Source of the DNA: Pseudomonadota bacterium
GTDB taxonomy: Bacteria; Myxococcota; Myxococcia; Myxococcales; Myxococcaceae
Length of the DNA: 64,000 bases
Assembly (NCBI GenBank): GCA_023423535.1
Contig: JAFAFL010000137.1
Location: forward strand, 62,001-126,000
Direction of reading: 5' to 3'
Positions 24,771 to 31,910 of this stretch are shown here, piece by piece (the first letter of the stretch is position 1; the number at the start of each line of letters is the position of its first letter). Below the pieces are notes generated by a model. That model searched no databases. It was given only the letters and a program-made list of their open reading frames with translations, and was not told the DNA's origin. A program made the position numbers and the translations under genes.

Positions 24771-25928
24771 CTAGGCCGCCGCGCGCGCGGCGTCCACGGT
24801 GGGGAAGAGGGGCAGCTTCGAGGTCTCGTCGAAGGTGCTGAAGAGCTGCTTGTGCTCGTTCGACGCGACCACGCGGAGCTCGAGCCCGCGCTCGCGCGCC
24901 TCCTTCGAGAGGTCGATGAGCAGGCGCGGCGTCTTGTCCGCCTTCAGCGGCACCTTGACGATGTCGACGATCATGTCGTCGAAGCAGGCGGCGGCGAGCT
25001 TGTCCACGGTCTCGCCCAGCAGCTTCGCGATCCGGCCGAAGTACTTGTCCATGCGGTCCTCCTTGCCGGTGAAGGCGCCGATGCGGACGAGGTTCTCCTC
25101 GGCGACCACGAGCTCCTGGTCGTCGAAGTAGCGCAGGAGGAACTCGTCGATGCTGTCGCGGTCGAACGGCTTGTAGAGCACGTCGTCGAAGCCCTGCCCG
25201 GTGAGCTCCTTGTGCAGGTCGGTGGGCGAGCGCAGCGGGAGCGCCACGAACGCGGCGTGGCCCTGCAGGGTGCGCAGCTGGTTCATCAGCGCCGCGCTGT
25301 TCACGTCGGGGATCTCGGTGTCGATGAGGATGACGCGGAACACGCGGTCGCGGCACTGGGTGAACGCGGCCTGGGCGCTGGAGCAGCCCTGCAGGCTCAC
25401 GTGCGCGGGCAGCAGCGTGCGCAGCTTCTTGTGCACGTTCTCCATGTCGTCGACCACCAGCAGGTCCACGAACTGACGCGCGGCGGAGGGCGCCTCGATG
25501 CGCTCCACCGGCGGAGGCGCGCTCATGGGCGCGGAGGCCGGCGAGGTGGCGACGGGCGTGGGCAGCGCGCCGAGCTTCAGCACCTTCTGCACCTTCGCCT
25601 TGAGCTCCTCCGGCTTGAACGGCTTGAGGATGTAGTCCTCGATGCCCAGGCGCATCACGTCCGCGACGATGGAGCGCTTGGACTCGGAGGTGAGCATGAG
25701 GACGGGCGTCTTGTTCCCGAGCTCGCGCATCTTCGCCAGCATGCCCGGGCCGTCGAGCACCGGCATGGTCACGTCGAGGACCACGAGGTCGTAGAGCATC
25801 TCCTCGAGGCGCGCGAGGCCCTGCTCGCCGTCCTCGGCCTCATCCACTTCGAAGCCCATCTCGGCGACCTGCTTCATCACCATGTTGCGGATGGGGCGGC
25901 TGTCATCAACGGTCAGGATGCGGGGCAT
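24771..25928 (-). CDS. Double-receiver response regulator with C-terminal STAS-like domain
   Basis: 385 residues. REC1 (residues 1-118) is CheY-like: LTVDDSRPIRNMV, phospho-Asp in VVLDVTMPVLDG, Thr/Ser in MLTSES and Lys in ILKPFKPEEL. After a Pro/Ala linker, REC2 (about 145-270) has VVDDMEN, Asp in ILIDTEIPDV and LYKPFDRDS, and appears less canonical. The last ~105 residues (DKLAAACFDDMIVDIVKVPL, LLIDLSKEARERGLELRVVASN) look like a STAS/anti-sigma-antagonist fold. It lies between the HDOD and CheX-like genes. No stand-alone CheY is present in this window, so REC1 is a candidate for talking to FliM. Exact output is inference. Confidence 0.85.
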   Translation of the reverse strand: MPRILTVDDSRPIRNMVMKQVAEMGFEVDEAEDGEQGLARLEEMLYDLVVLDVTMPVLDGPGMLAKMRELGNKTPVLMLTSESKRSIVADVMRLGIEDYILKPFKPEELKAKVQKVLKLGALPTPVATSPASAPMSAPPPVERIEAPSAARQFVDLLVVDDMENVHKKLRTLLPAHVSLQGCSSAQAAFTQCRDRVFRVILIDTEIPDVNSAALMNQLRTLQGHAAFVALPLRSPTDLHKELTGQGFDDVLYKPFDRDSIDEFLLRYFDDQELVVAEENLVRIGAFTGKEDRMDKYFGRIAKLLGETVDKLAAACFDDMIVDIVKVPLKADKTPRLLIDLSKEARERGLELRVVASNEHKQLFSTFDETSKLPLFPTVDAARAAA

Positions 25929-25940
25929 GGGGTTTCTCCC

Positions 25941-26402
25941 TTAGAGATTGTGCAGGTGCTGATCGAGGCGGACGTGGAGCTCCACGTCGCCCGCGCGGAG
26001 CAGGGCGTTCGCCGAGGCAATGACGGCGGGACGTTCGGAGCCGGTGACGATCTTCGGCAGCCCGAGCGCCTGGTCGAGCGCCATGGCGCGCTTGAGGTGA
26101 CCGGCGGTGATGTTGGCGAGCTCGCGGAGCGTGTCCTCCACCATCGAGTCATCGACCGTGGAGGCGTGACAGCAGAACATCGCCGCCCCCAGCGCCCGGC
26201 AGGAGAGCGCGTCCGAGGCGATCACGAGGGAGAGCGGGCGTGAACCGGGGATGGGCAGGACAGCCGCGCGGAACGCGATGCGCGGCTGCGCGGCGACGAG
26301 CTGGAAGGAGATGCCCATCATCGTCCGGGTCACGCCGCTGATCAGCGCGGCCATGATCTCCGGAGAGGGGAGGGCAGCTGTGGATTGTGCAACCAGGGCC
26401 AT
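25941..26402 (-). CDS. cheX: CheX-like chemotaxis phosphatase
   Basis: 153 residues, CheC/CheX/FliY phosphatase-family size. The helix VEDTLRELANITAGHLKR carries the E-x-x-N catalytic pair (ELAN) that CheX uses to dephosphorylate CheY-P. A single active-site helix is as expected for CheX, not CheC. It lies directly upstream of the REC-REC-STAS gene (12 bases), so that regulator is the probable substrate. The receptor-side adaptation genes cheR, cheD and cheB lie about 6 kb away. The ATG at 26402 is 3 bases after the glycosyltransferase stop. Confidence 0.8.
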   Translation of the reverse strand: MALVAQSTAALPSPEIMAALISGVTRTMMGISFQLVAAQPRIAFRAAVLPIPGSRPLSLVIASDALSCRALGAAMFCCHASTVDDSMVEDTLRELANITAGHLKRAMALDQALGLPKIVTGSERPAVIASANALLRAGDVELHVRLDQHLHNL

Positions 26403-26405
26403 GGG

Positions 26406-27962
26406 TCACCGGGCTCCTTCTCGGAACGCCGCGGGCGCCCCTTCCTTCGAGGTCGTTCGCCAGCGCGCGAGCGCGAAGGCCAGATCGTTTCGGCCGCAGG
26501 CCTCCAGCGCCGCGTGCCAGCTCTCCAGCGCGCGCTGAGGTGTCGTGCTGCGTTCGCACCGCGCCGGCGGGGTGCCGTTCGCGAGCGCGCAGAGGAGCAG
26601 GCCGGCCTCGGAGGGACCGCGCTCGTCCGCGTTGTCGCGGCACAGCTGCTCACACGCCGCCACCTCGCCCGCGCACAGCAGCGCCTGCGCGAACCTCGGC
26701 CAGTCGCCGGTGCCGCCGGGGGTGCCGGCGCCCGCACGCTGGAAGTAGTGGACCGCCTCCCGCGCGCGGCCGCGAAGCAGGGCGAGCTCCGCGGCGGTGG
26801 ACCACAGCTCGGGCCTCGGGCCTTCGCGCTCGGTCCGCCGCTTCACCCAGGCCTCGGTGGTCTCCCCACCGAGCACCGCGTCCGCCGCGCTGGCGAGCAG
26901 CGCCTCCGGATCGCGCGGATGACCGGCCAGCGCCGCGTCTACCAGCTTGCGCGCGCCGAGCCTGTCGCCGCACGCGAGCGCCACGCGGGCAAGCCCCATC
27001 AGCGGACGCACGGAGGTCAGCTGCAGCCTCCCGTGGGCGCCGCCGAGCGCGAGGCCGCGCGAGAAGTCCCTCGCCGCGTTCGCGTACTGACCGAGCAGCT
27101 CGCGGCGGCTGCCGCGCTCGTAGAGGAGCACCGGGCTGTGCGCCACCACGTCAGCGAAGTCGTCGAGGAAGGCGCAGGCGCCCTTCGCGTCCGGATGCAG
27201 CGTGCGGGTGAGCAGCGCGAGCAGCTCGCCCACGTAGTGGAGCCGGCGCAGGCTCTCTGTGCCCAGGCGCGTCATCGCCGAGAGCGCGCCCGCCGCCGCC
27301 TCGCGCGAGAGGGACGTGTCCGACCAGAAGGCCGCGAGCTCCAGCAGCTTGAACCAGGAGTAGAGGTCCGACGGATGGGCCCCCACCTGAGCGCGTAGAA
27401 GTCGCTCGTCCCGCTCGCGCTTGTTGCGCTGACGCGCCACCGTGCGCTGGTAGCCGAGGTGCAGCACCGTTCCCGGCAGCGAGACGAGCTGCGTCTTCGT
27501 CCGCGCGAGGTACTGCGCCACGCTCTCGGTCACGTCTTCGTGGATGGCGAAGCGGAAGCGGATGGTGTCGTCGTTGCGGAAGGCGCGCAGCAGCGGCGTC
27601 TCGCGCACGTGGCCGTTCTGCAGCGGGTTGACGAGGTTCACCGTCGCCGCGCCCGCGTCCTTGCGGTGGAGCAGTCCGCGGATCGCCGCCACCAGCTCGG
27701 GTGAGGGACGCTCGTCCGCGTCGAGCACGACGATCCAGTCGCCGGTCGCCGCCTCGAGGCCCACGTTGCGCGCCGCGGCGAAGTCGTCCGACCACGCGTG
27801 GTGGAGCACCTTCGCGCCGGCGCGCTCCAGCAGCGCCACCGTCCCGTCCTTCGATCCGGTGTCCACCGCCACGAGCTCGTCCCACAGCCCGCGCGCGCTC
27901 TCCAGCAGGCCGGGGAGGTTCGCCTCCTCGTCCCGTACGATCATCGCCAGGGTGAGCTTCAT
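26406..27962 (-). CDS. Family 2 glycosyltransferase with helical-repeat C-terminus
   Basis: 518 residues. The first 230 residues are a GT-A glycosyltransferase: AMIVRDEEANLPGLL, VDTGSKDGTV, WSDDFAAARNVGLEAATGDW and the metal-binding VVLDADERP. The rest is an Ala/Leu/Arg-rich helical repeat (TPR-like) region that may bind the protein acceptor. There is no membrane segment. It overlaps the preceding small gene by ATGA and sits inside the fliD-fliS operon just after flagellin. Flagellin or filament-cap glycosylation before export is therefore the likely role; donor sugar and target are unknown. Confidence 0.85.
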   Translation of the reverse strand: MKLTLAMIVRDEEANLPGLLESARGLWDELVAVDTGSKDGTVALLERAGAKVLHHAWSDDFAAARNVGLEAATGDWIVVLDADERPSPELVAAIRGLLHRKDAGAATVNLVNPLQNGHVRETPLLRAFRNDDTIRFRFAIHEDVTESVAQYLARTKTQLVSLPGTVLHLGYQRTVARQRNKRERDERLLRAQVGAHPSDLYSWFKLLELAAFWSDTSLSREAAAGALSAMTRLGTESLRRLHYVGELLALLTRTLHPDAKGACAFLDDFADVVAHSPVLLYERGSRRELLGQYANAARDFSRGLALGGAHGRLQLTSVRPLMGLARVALACGDRLGARKLVDAALAGHPRDPEALLASAADAVLGGETTEAWVKRRTEREGPRPELWSTAAELALLRGRAREAVHYFQRAGAGTPGGTGDWPRFAQALLCAGEVAACEQLCRDNADERGPSEAGLLLCALANGTPPARCERSTTPQRALESWHAALEACGRNDLAFALARWRTTSKEGAPAAFREGAR

Positions 27963-28240
27963 CCCCCGCGCTCCATCCGGCCGTAGGCGCCCAGCGCGCG
28001 CGCGGAGGTCTGCTGTCCGGCGAGCTCTTCGCGCACCGCGGCCTGCAGCCGCAGCGCCTCGCGATCACACGCGCCCCACAGCGAACGGAGCAGCGCGAGG
28101 TCCGGGCCTTCGGGCAGCTCGCCTGCATGCGAGAGGAGCTCGAGCAGCTGTGCGACCTCGGCCTCGGCGGCCTCGGGTTCGTCGGACTCGAGGGCGCGGA
28201 GCAGACGCTCCAGGCCTCCGGCGAGGGCGGGGGAGGACAC
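27959..28240 (-). CDS. Small flagellar-operon protein, possibly a FliT/FlgN-type chaperone
   Basis: 93 residues, wholly helical, acidic N-terminus (LLRALESDEPEAAEAEVAQLLELL) and a C-terminal helix ending TSARALGAYGRMERGG. It lies 4 bases after fliS and overlaps the glycosyltransferase start (ATGA). Position after fliD-fliS, size and the terminal G-x-YG pattern resemble FliT/FlgN export chaperones, which hold FliD or FlgK/FlgL before secretion. Sequence alone does not prove this; an alternative is an adaptor for the glycosyltransferase. Confidence 0.6.
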   Translation of the reverse strand: MSSPALAGGLERLLRALESDEPEAAEAEVAQLLELLSHAGELPEGPDLALLRSLWGACDREALRLQAAVREELAGQQTSARALGAYGRMERGG

Positions 28241-28244
28241 GGTG

Positions 28245-28631
28245 CTACCCGGCCTTTCCGGGCACGCCCATGTTCGCGACGGCGCTCTCGAAGGCCTCGA
28301 CGATCGGGGTGAACGCGCGGAGGGCCTCGAGCGCGGCGTTGCCGTCGCCGTGGGTGATGGCGCGGCTCAGCCGGAGGAGGACGTACTCGTAGAGCGGGAG
28401 GAGCATCTCAGCGAGCTGAGGTGCGCGGTTCGGATCGAGCGTGCGCTGCAGCTCGGCGACGATGTCCGTGGCCTTGCCGAAGGACACCGTGGCCTCGGGC
28501 CGCTTGCCGGCGGAGAGCGAGGCGGCGCCGGTGCGCATGTGCCGGGCCGCGGTCTGGAAGAGGAGCACGAGGGTGCGCTCCTTCGAAGCAGTCTGGGTCT
28601 GGGTACGGGCGTAGAGCTGCGCGGCCTTCAT
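28245..28631 (-). CDS. fliS: Flagellin export chaperone FliS
   Basis: 128 residues, the usual FliS size. It binds the flagellin C-terminal helices in the cytosol and keeps monomers export-competent. Family features: an N-terminal AAQLYARTQTQTASKERTLVLLFQ and helical blocks ending near ALEALRAFTPIVEAFESA. Its start overlaps the fliD stop (ATGA). The canonical Tyr of the first helix is retained (LYAR). Confidence 0.9.
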   Translation of the reverse strand: MKAAQLYARTQTQTASKERTLVLLFQTAARHMRTGAASLSAGKRPEATVSFGKATDIVAELQRTLDPNRAPQLAEMLLPLYEYVLLRLSRAITHGDGNAALEALRAFTPIVEAFESAVANMGVPGKAG

Positions 28632-29983
28632 GACGTCTTCCTCGAGTTCACGGCGTCCTGCTGGGACAGGTAGCTGCCGATGCTCTTGATGCCGCTCACG
28701 ACCTTCTCCATGGCGGCGTACTGGGCGATGAGGTTCTTGCGGAACTTGTCGATGCGGAACTGCATCTTCTCGATGTCCGCATCCATGCGGCGCACCGACT
28801 GGTCCATCCCTTTTCGGCGCGCGGTGAAGACACCTTCAGCCGGATCCGTGTAGTCGCGCGCGAGCTGCTTGAGCTCGGCGGCAAGCCCACCCTGCGCCTG
28901 CTGGAACACCGCGTTCACCGCCGAGGGATCGCGGCTGATCGCGCGGGAGAGCGTGGCGTCGTTGATCACCAGGGTGCCGTCGCGGTTCGTCTTCACCCCG
29001 AGGTCCGCGAGCGTGCGCACGGTGGTGAGGCCGGGGACCTCGGTGCCGAGCAGCTGCTGCAGGCGCCCCTGGAGAGACTGCACGCTGCGGTCGCCGGCGA
29101 GCGTGGTGTCGCGGTTCGTCGTCTCGTTGATCTGCAGCTGGCGGTTCATCCGCCCGAGCAGGTCGTTGTAGGCGTCCACGAACTTCTTGAGGTTCGCGGT
29201 GGTGGAGGCCGCATCGGAGTCCACCACCAGATCCTGCGGCGCCGTCCCCTCGGCGGTGAGGGTGAGGGTGACGCCGGGCACCGCGTCCGCCACCGTGTTC
29301 GTGCGCCGCTCGAAGGTCAGTCCGTCCACCGTCACCCGCGCGTTGCGGGCGGGGGCGATGACGTTCATGGAGATCGCGGGGCCGCTGGTGCCGGTGACGG
29401 TGTGCGACAGCTGCAGCGCCTGCAGGGGATCGGTGCCCAGCGGGTGGCCGGTCTCGCGCGAGGAGAGGGAGAGGAAGGTGTTCGTGCCGTCGTTGAGGAC
29501 CGTCGCGCTGACCGGCGCGCCCGAGCGGTTGATGGCGAAGGCCACGTCGCTGAGCGCGCTGCCGTCGCCGACGGGGATGTCGAAGCGCTCGCCCATCACG
29601 TCGAGGTGCAGCGTGCCGCCCGCGACCGGTGAGCTGCCGCTGGCGAAGGCCTGTGAGCGCGACCGGGCGGCCTGCGCGAGCTGGTCCACCTGCACCGCGT
29701 AGCGGCCGCTGACCGCTTCGGTGCCCGCGACCGCGCCGAACCCGCTGGCGCTGGACATCACCTTCATCCCGAGCACGCCGTTGGTGGCGAGCGTCTTTGC
29801 TGCCTCGGCGAGCGTGGAGAGCCGCGACGCGAGATCTCCGATGGCGCTGATCTGCGTCTTGATGCCGCTCTGCCGGGCCTTGAGCTGCGTGAGACCTCGG
29901 GACTCGAGCTGCGTGAGCGAGTCGATGATGCTGTTGGTGTCGAGCCCGGAAGCCAGGCCACCCGCTCTGAAGTTCGCGTCCAT
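28628..29983 (-). CDS. fliD: Flagellar filament cap protein FliD
   Basis: 451 residues. FliD caps the filament tip and folds exported flagellin. The N-terminal D0/D1 region is FRAGGLASGLDTNSIIDSL; the middle holds Thr/Val-rich beta domains (VTVDGLTFERRTNTV, VVDSDAASTTANLKKFVDAYNDL); the C-terminal helices include GMDQSVRRMDADIEKMQFRI. Slightly shorter than average FliD. First gene of the reverse fliD-fliS-chaperone-glycosyltransferase-cheX-receiver-HDOD operon, separated from flagellin by a terminator. Confidence 0.93.
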   Translation of the reverse strand: MDANFRAGGLASGLDTNSIIDSLTQLESRGLTQLKARQSGIKTQISAIGDLASRLSTLAEAAKTLATNGVLGMKVMSSASGFGAVAGTEAVSGRYAVQVDQLAQAARSRSQAFASGSSPVAGGTLHLDVMGERFDIPVGDGSALSDVAFAINRSGAPVSATVLNDGTNTFLSLSSRETGHPLGTDPLQALQLSHTVTGTSGPAISMNVIAPARNARVTVDGLTFERRTNTVADAVPGVTLTLTAEGTAPQDLVVDSDAASTTANLKKFVDAYNDLLGRMNRQLQINETTNRDTTLAGDRSVQSLQGRLQQLLGTEVPGLTTVRTLADLGVKTNRDGTLVINDATLSRAISRDPSAVNAVFQQAQGGLAAELKQLARDYTDPAEGVFTARRKGMDQSVRRMDADIEKMQFRIDKFRKNLIAQYAAMEKVVSGIKSIGSYLSQQDAVNSRKTS

Positions 29984-29999
29984 CGGTCTCTCTCACTGA

Positions 30000-30040
30000 A
30001 AAGGCGCCCGGAGGGGGACGTGTCCCAGCCCGGCGCGCGC
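30000..30040 (-). terminator. Rho-independent terminator after flagellin
   Basis: On the minus strand a GC-rich stem-loop (GCGCC...GGCGC outside, GGGA-CACG-TCCC inside) is followed by four T residues (30003-30000). It lies 17 bases after the flagellin stop and ends just before fliD, so flagellin is probably transcribed alone. Confidence 0.65.
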
Positions 30041-30056
30041 TGATTCTTCGGAACGA

Positions 30057-30878
30057 TCACCCGAGGAGCTTCAGGGCCATCTGCGGCGCCTGGTTGGCCT
30101 GCGCGAGGACGGACACGCCGGCCTGCATCAGCACGTTGGCGCGGGCCATCTTCGCGGTCTCCTCCGCCACGTTGACGTCGCGGATACGGCTGTTCGCGGC
30201 GGAGAGGTTCTCGCTCGCGGTCTGGATGGTGTTCACCACCGACTGGAGGCGGTTGCCGGCCGCGCCGAAGTCCGAGCGGGCCGCGGAGACGGTCTCCAGC
30301 GCCGCGTCGAGATCCTCGAGCGCGGTGCGGGCGTCCGCCGCGGTGGAGAGGTCGAGACCGCCGACGCCGAGATCCGCCGCCGTGGCCGCCACCGTGGTGA
30401 CGTCGATCTGGTCGTTCGCGGGCGTGTTCCGGATGCCGACCTGGAAGGTCAGCGTGTTGGAGGCCGCGAGCAGCGAGGTGCCGTTGTACTCGGTGGCGTT
30501 CGCGATGCGGTCGATCTCCGTCATCAGCTGCGTCGCCTCCGTCTGGATGTAGCCGCGCTCGGTGTCACCCACGCCGTCGGAGGCGGACTGCATGGCCAGC
30601 TCGCGGAGGCGGGTGAGGATGTTCGTCGTCTCGTTCAGCGCGCCTTCCGCGGTCTGGATGAGCGACATGCCGTCCTGCGCGTTCCGCGAGGCCTGGTTGT
30701 ACGACTTGATCTGCGCCTCGAGGTTGCTCGAGATGCCGAGGCCCGCAGCGTCGTCGCCGGCCTTGGTGATGCGGTAACCGGAGGAGAGCTTCGACAGCGA
30801 GCTCTCGAGCTGCGAGCCGGTGGTGGAGAGGTTCCGCTGCGCGTTGAGCGAAGCGACGTTCGTGCGGATGGAGATCAT
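30057..30878 (-). CDS. fliC: Flagellin
   Basis: 273 residues: only the conserved D0/D1 helices, with almost no variable D2/D3 domain. N-terminus ISIRTNVASLNAQRNL, then LSSGYRITKAGDDAAGLGIS; central short insert around LTFQVGIRNTPANDQ; C-terminus ARANVLMQAGVSVLAQANQ and the terminal PQMALKLLG. Forms the filament after export with FliS. Monocistronic: sigma-28-type promoter, a ~60-base leader with a perfect hairpin, and a terminator after the stop. The only flagellin gene in the window; the nearby glycosyltransferase suggests modification. Confidence 0.97.
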   Translation of the reverse strand: MISIRTNVASLNAQRNLSTTGSQLESSLSKLSSGYRITKAGDDAAGLGISSNLEAQIKSYNQASRNAQDGMSLIQTAEGALNETTNILTRLRELAMQSASDGVGDTERGYIQTEATQLMTEIDRIANATEYNGTSLLAASNTLTFQVGIRNTPANDQIDVTTVAATAADLGVGGLDLSTAADARTALEDLDAALETVSAARSDFGAAGNRLQSVVNTIQTASENLSAANSRIRDVNVAEETAKMARANVLMQAGVSVLAQANQAPQMALKLLG

Positions 30879-30908
30879 GGGGTGCGCCTTCGTTTCGGGG
30901 TTCGTGTC

Positions 30909-30929
30909 CGGCGGACTTCATGTCCGCCG
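30909..30929 (-). promoter_or_regulatory. Perfect 8-bp hairpin in the flagellin 5' leader
   Basis: Minus strand CGGCGGAC-ATGAA-GTCCGCCG, a perfect 8-base stem with 5-base loop, located between the sigma-28-like -10 box (30938-30946) and the flagellin ATG (30878). With no T-run after it, a role in mRNA stability or translation control is more likely than termination. Confidence 0.5.
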
Positions 30930-30937
30930 CCGTCCAT

Positions 30938-30965
30938 CTCTTCGGCACGCGTTTCGGGTTCGTTA
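30938..30965 (-). promoter_or_regulatory. Sigma-28-type promoter of flagellin
   Basis: Minus strand TAAC, 15 bases, GCCGAAGAG; closest of the set to the sigma-28 consensus TAAA-15-GCCGATAA. It is about 60 bases ahead of the flagellin ATG. FliA is encoded at 49152-49850 and its antagonist FlgM at 33792-34091. Confidence 0.7.
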
Positions 30966-30995
30966 AATCCGCACCCGCGACCGCCCCTTCGCGCT

Positions 30996-31877
30996 CTACA
31001 GCTTGTCGAGCAGGCTCACCTTGAACGACCGCGCCGCCGCGGTGATCGCCGCCTCGAGCGCGCGCTCGGTCATCGCCAGCTCCGTGGCCGCGGTGAACGG
31101 ATCCGCTTCGACGATCCCGTTGTAGGCGGCCGTCTCCAGATCCCGTCCGGTGCGCGCGTGATCCGCCGCGGCGGTGAAGACCGCGTGGCTCGCACCGAGG
31201 CGCGCGCGGCCGGTGGAGATCTGCTGCGTCACCGTGTCCAGCGGGTCCAGCGCCGCGCGGATGCCCGGCGCGTCGTTCGCCGCCAGCGCGGTGGAGAGCG
31301 CCTGGAGGGTGACGATGAGATCCGCGCCGCCGCCCGCGCCGTTGGCGATTTGATCGCCGCGCACGCTCGTCGCCTGCATCACGCCCGGCGCGATCGCGAC
31401 CTCTCGCACGTTGAGCGCGCCCACGTACGCGCCGGCCGCGTCGAACGGCGGACGGCCATCCTGGGTGCCGCCGAAGACGTAGCGATCACCGTGCCGCGTA
31501 TTGAGGAGCGAGAGCGCCTGGCGGAGCATCGAGTCCACCTCGCTCGCCGCCGCGGCGCGGTTGGTGGCGGAGTAGGTGTCGTTGGAGAGCTGCACCGCGA
31601 GCTCGCGCGCGTCGCTCACCAGATCGGCCAGCGAGCCCAGCGCACTCTCCGCCGCGGTGACCTCGTCCGCCGCGCTGCGCACCGCGCCCTCCACGGCATT
31701 GAGCGCAGTGGCCCTCGCCGAGTGACCGAGCGCACGGCCCGCGCCTGCCGGATCGTCGCCGGGGTGCTGCACGCGAACGCCCGAGGCCGCGCGCTGCAGC
31801 GCCGCATGATGGGCCTCCCTCGCCCTCGCGGTGTTTCTCGAGGTGGCCTGCGACACCATCTTGTCCGTCACGCGCAT
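30996..31877 (-). CDS. flgL: Hook-filament junction protein FlgL
   Basis: 293 residues, usual length. Flagellin-like ends: N-terminus RVTDKMVSQATSRNTARARE, LQRAASGVRVQHPGDDPAGAGRA; C-terminus AATELAMTERALEAAITAAARSFKVSLLDKL. FlgL links FlgK to the filament. It is the last gene of the flgM-flgN-flgK-flgL run; an excellent ribosome site (GGAGGAATCAACAACATG context) precedes the ATG. The flagellin promoter lies in the gap after its stop. Confidence 0.94.
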   Translation of the reverse strand: MRVTDKMVSQATSRNTARAREAHHAALQRAASGVRVQHPGDDPAGAGRALGHSARATALNAVEGAVRSAADEVTAAESALGSLADLVSDARELAVQLSNDTYSATNRAAAASEVDSMLRQALSLLNTRHGDRYVFGGTQDGRPPFDAAGAYVGALNVREVAIAPGVMQATSVRGDQIANGAGGGADLIVTLQALSTALAANDAPGIRAALDPLDTVTQQISTGRARLGASHAVFTAAADHARTGRDLETAAYNGIVEADPFTAATELAMTERALEAAITAAARSFKVSLLDKL

Positions 31878-31910
31878 GTTGTTGATTCCTCCAGAGGGCC
31901 GTCGTCGCCG

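Noticed and set aside
30045..30073. Full sigma-28 promoter for fliD
   Set aside because: Spacing is 16 rather than 15 and the -10 has a mismatch; kept only as a weak observation.
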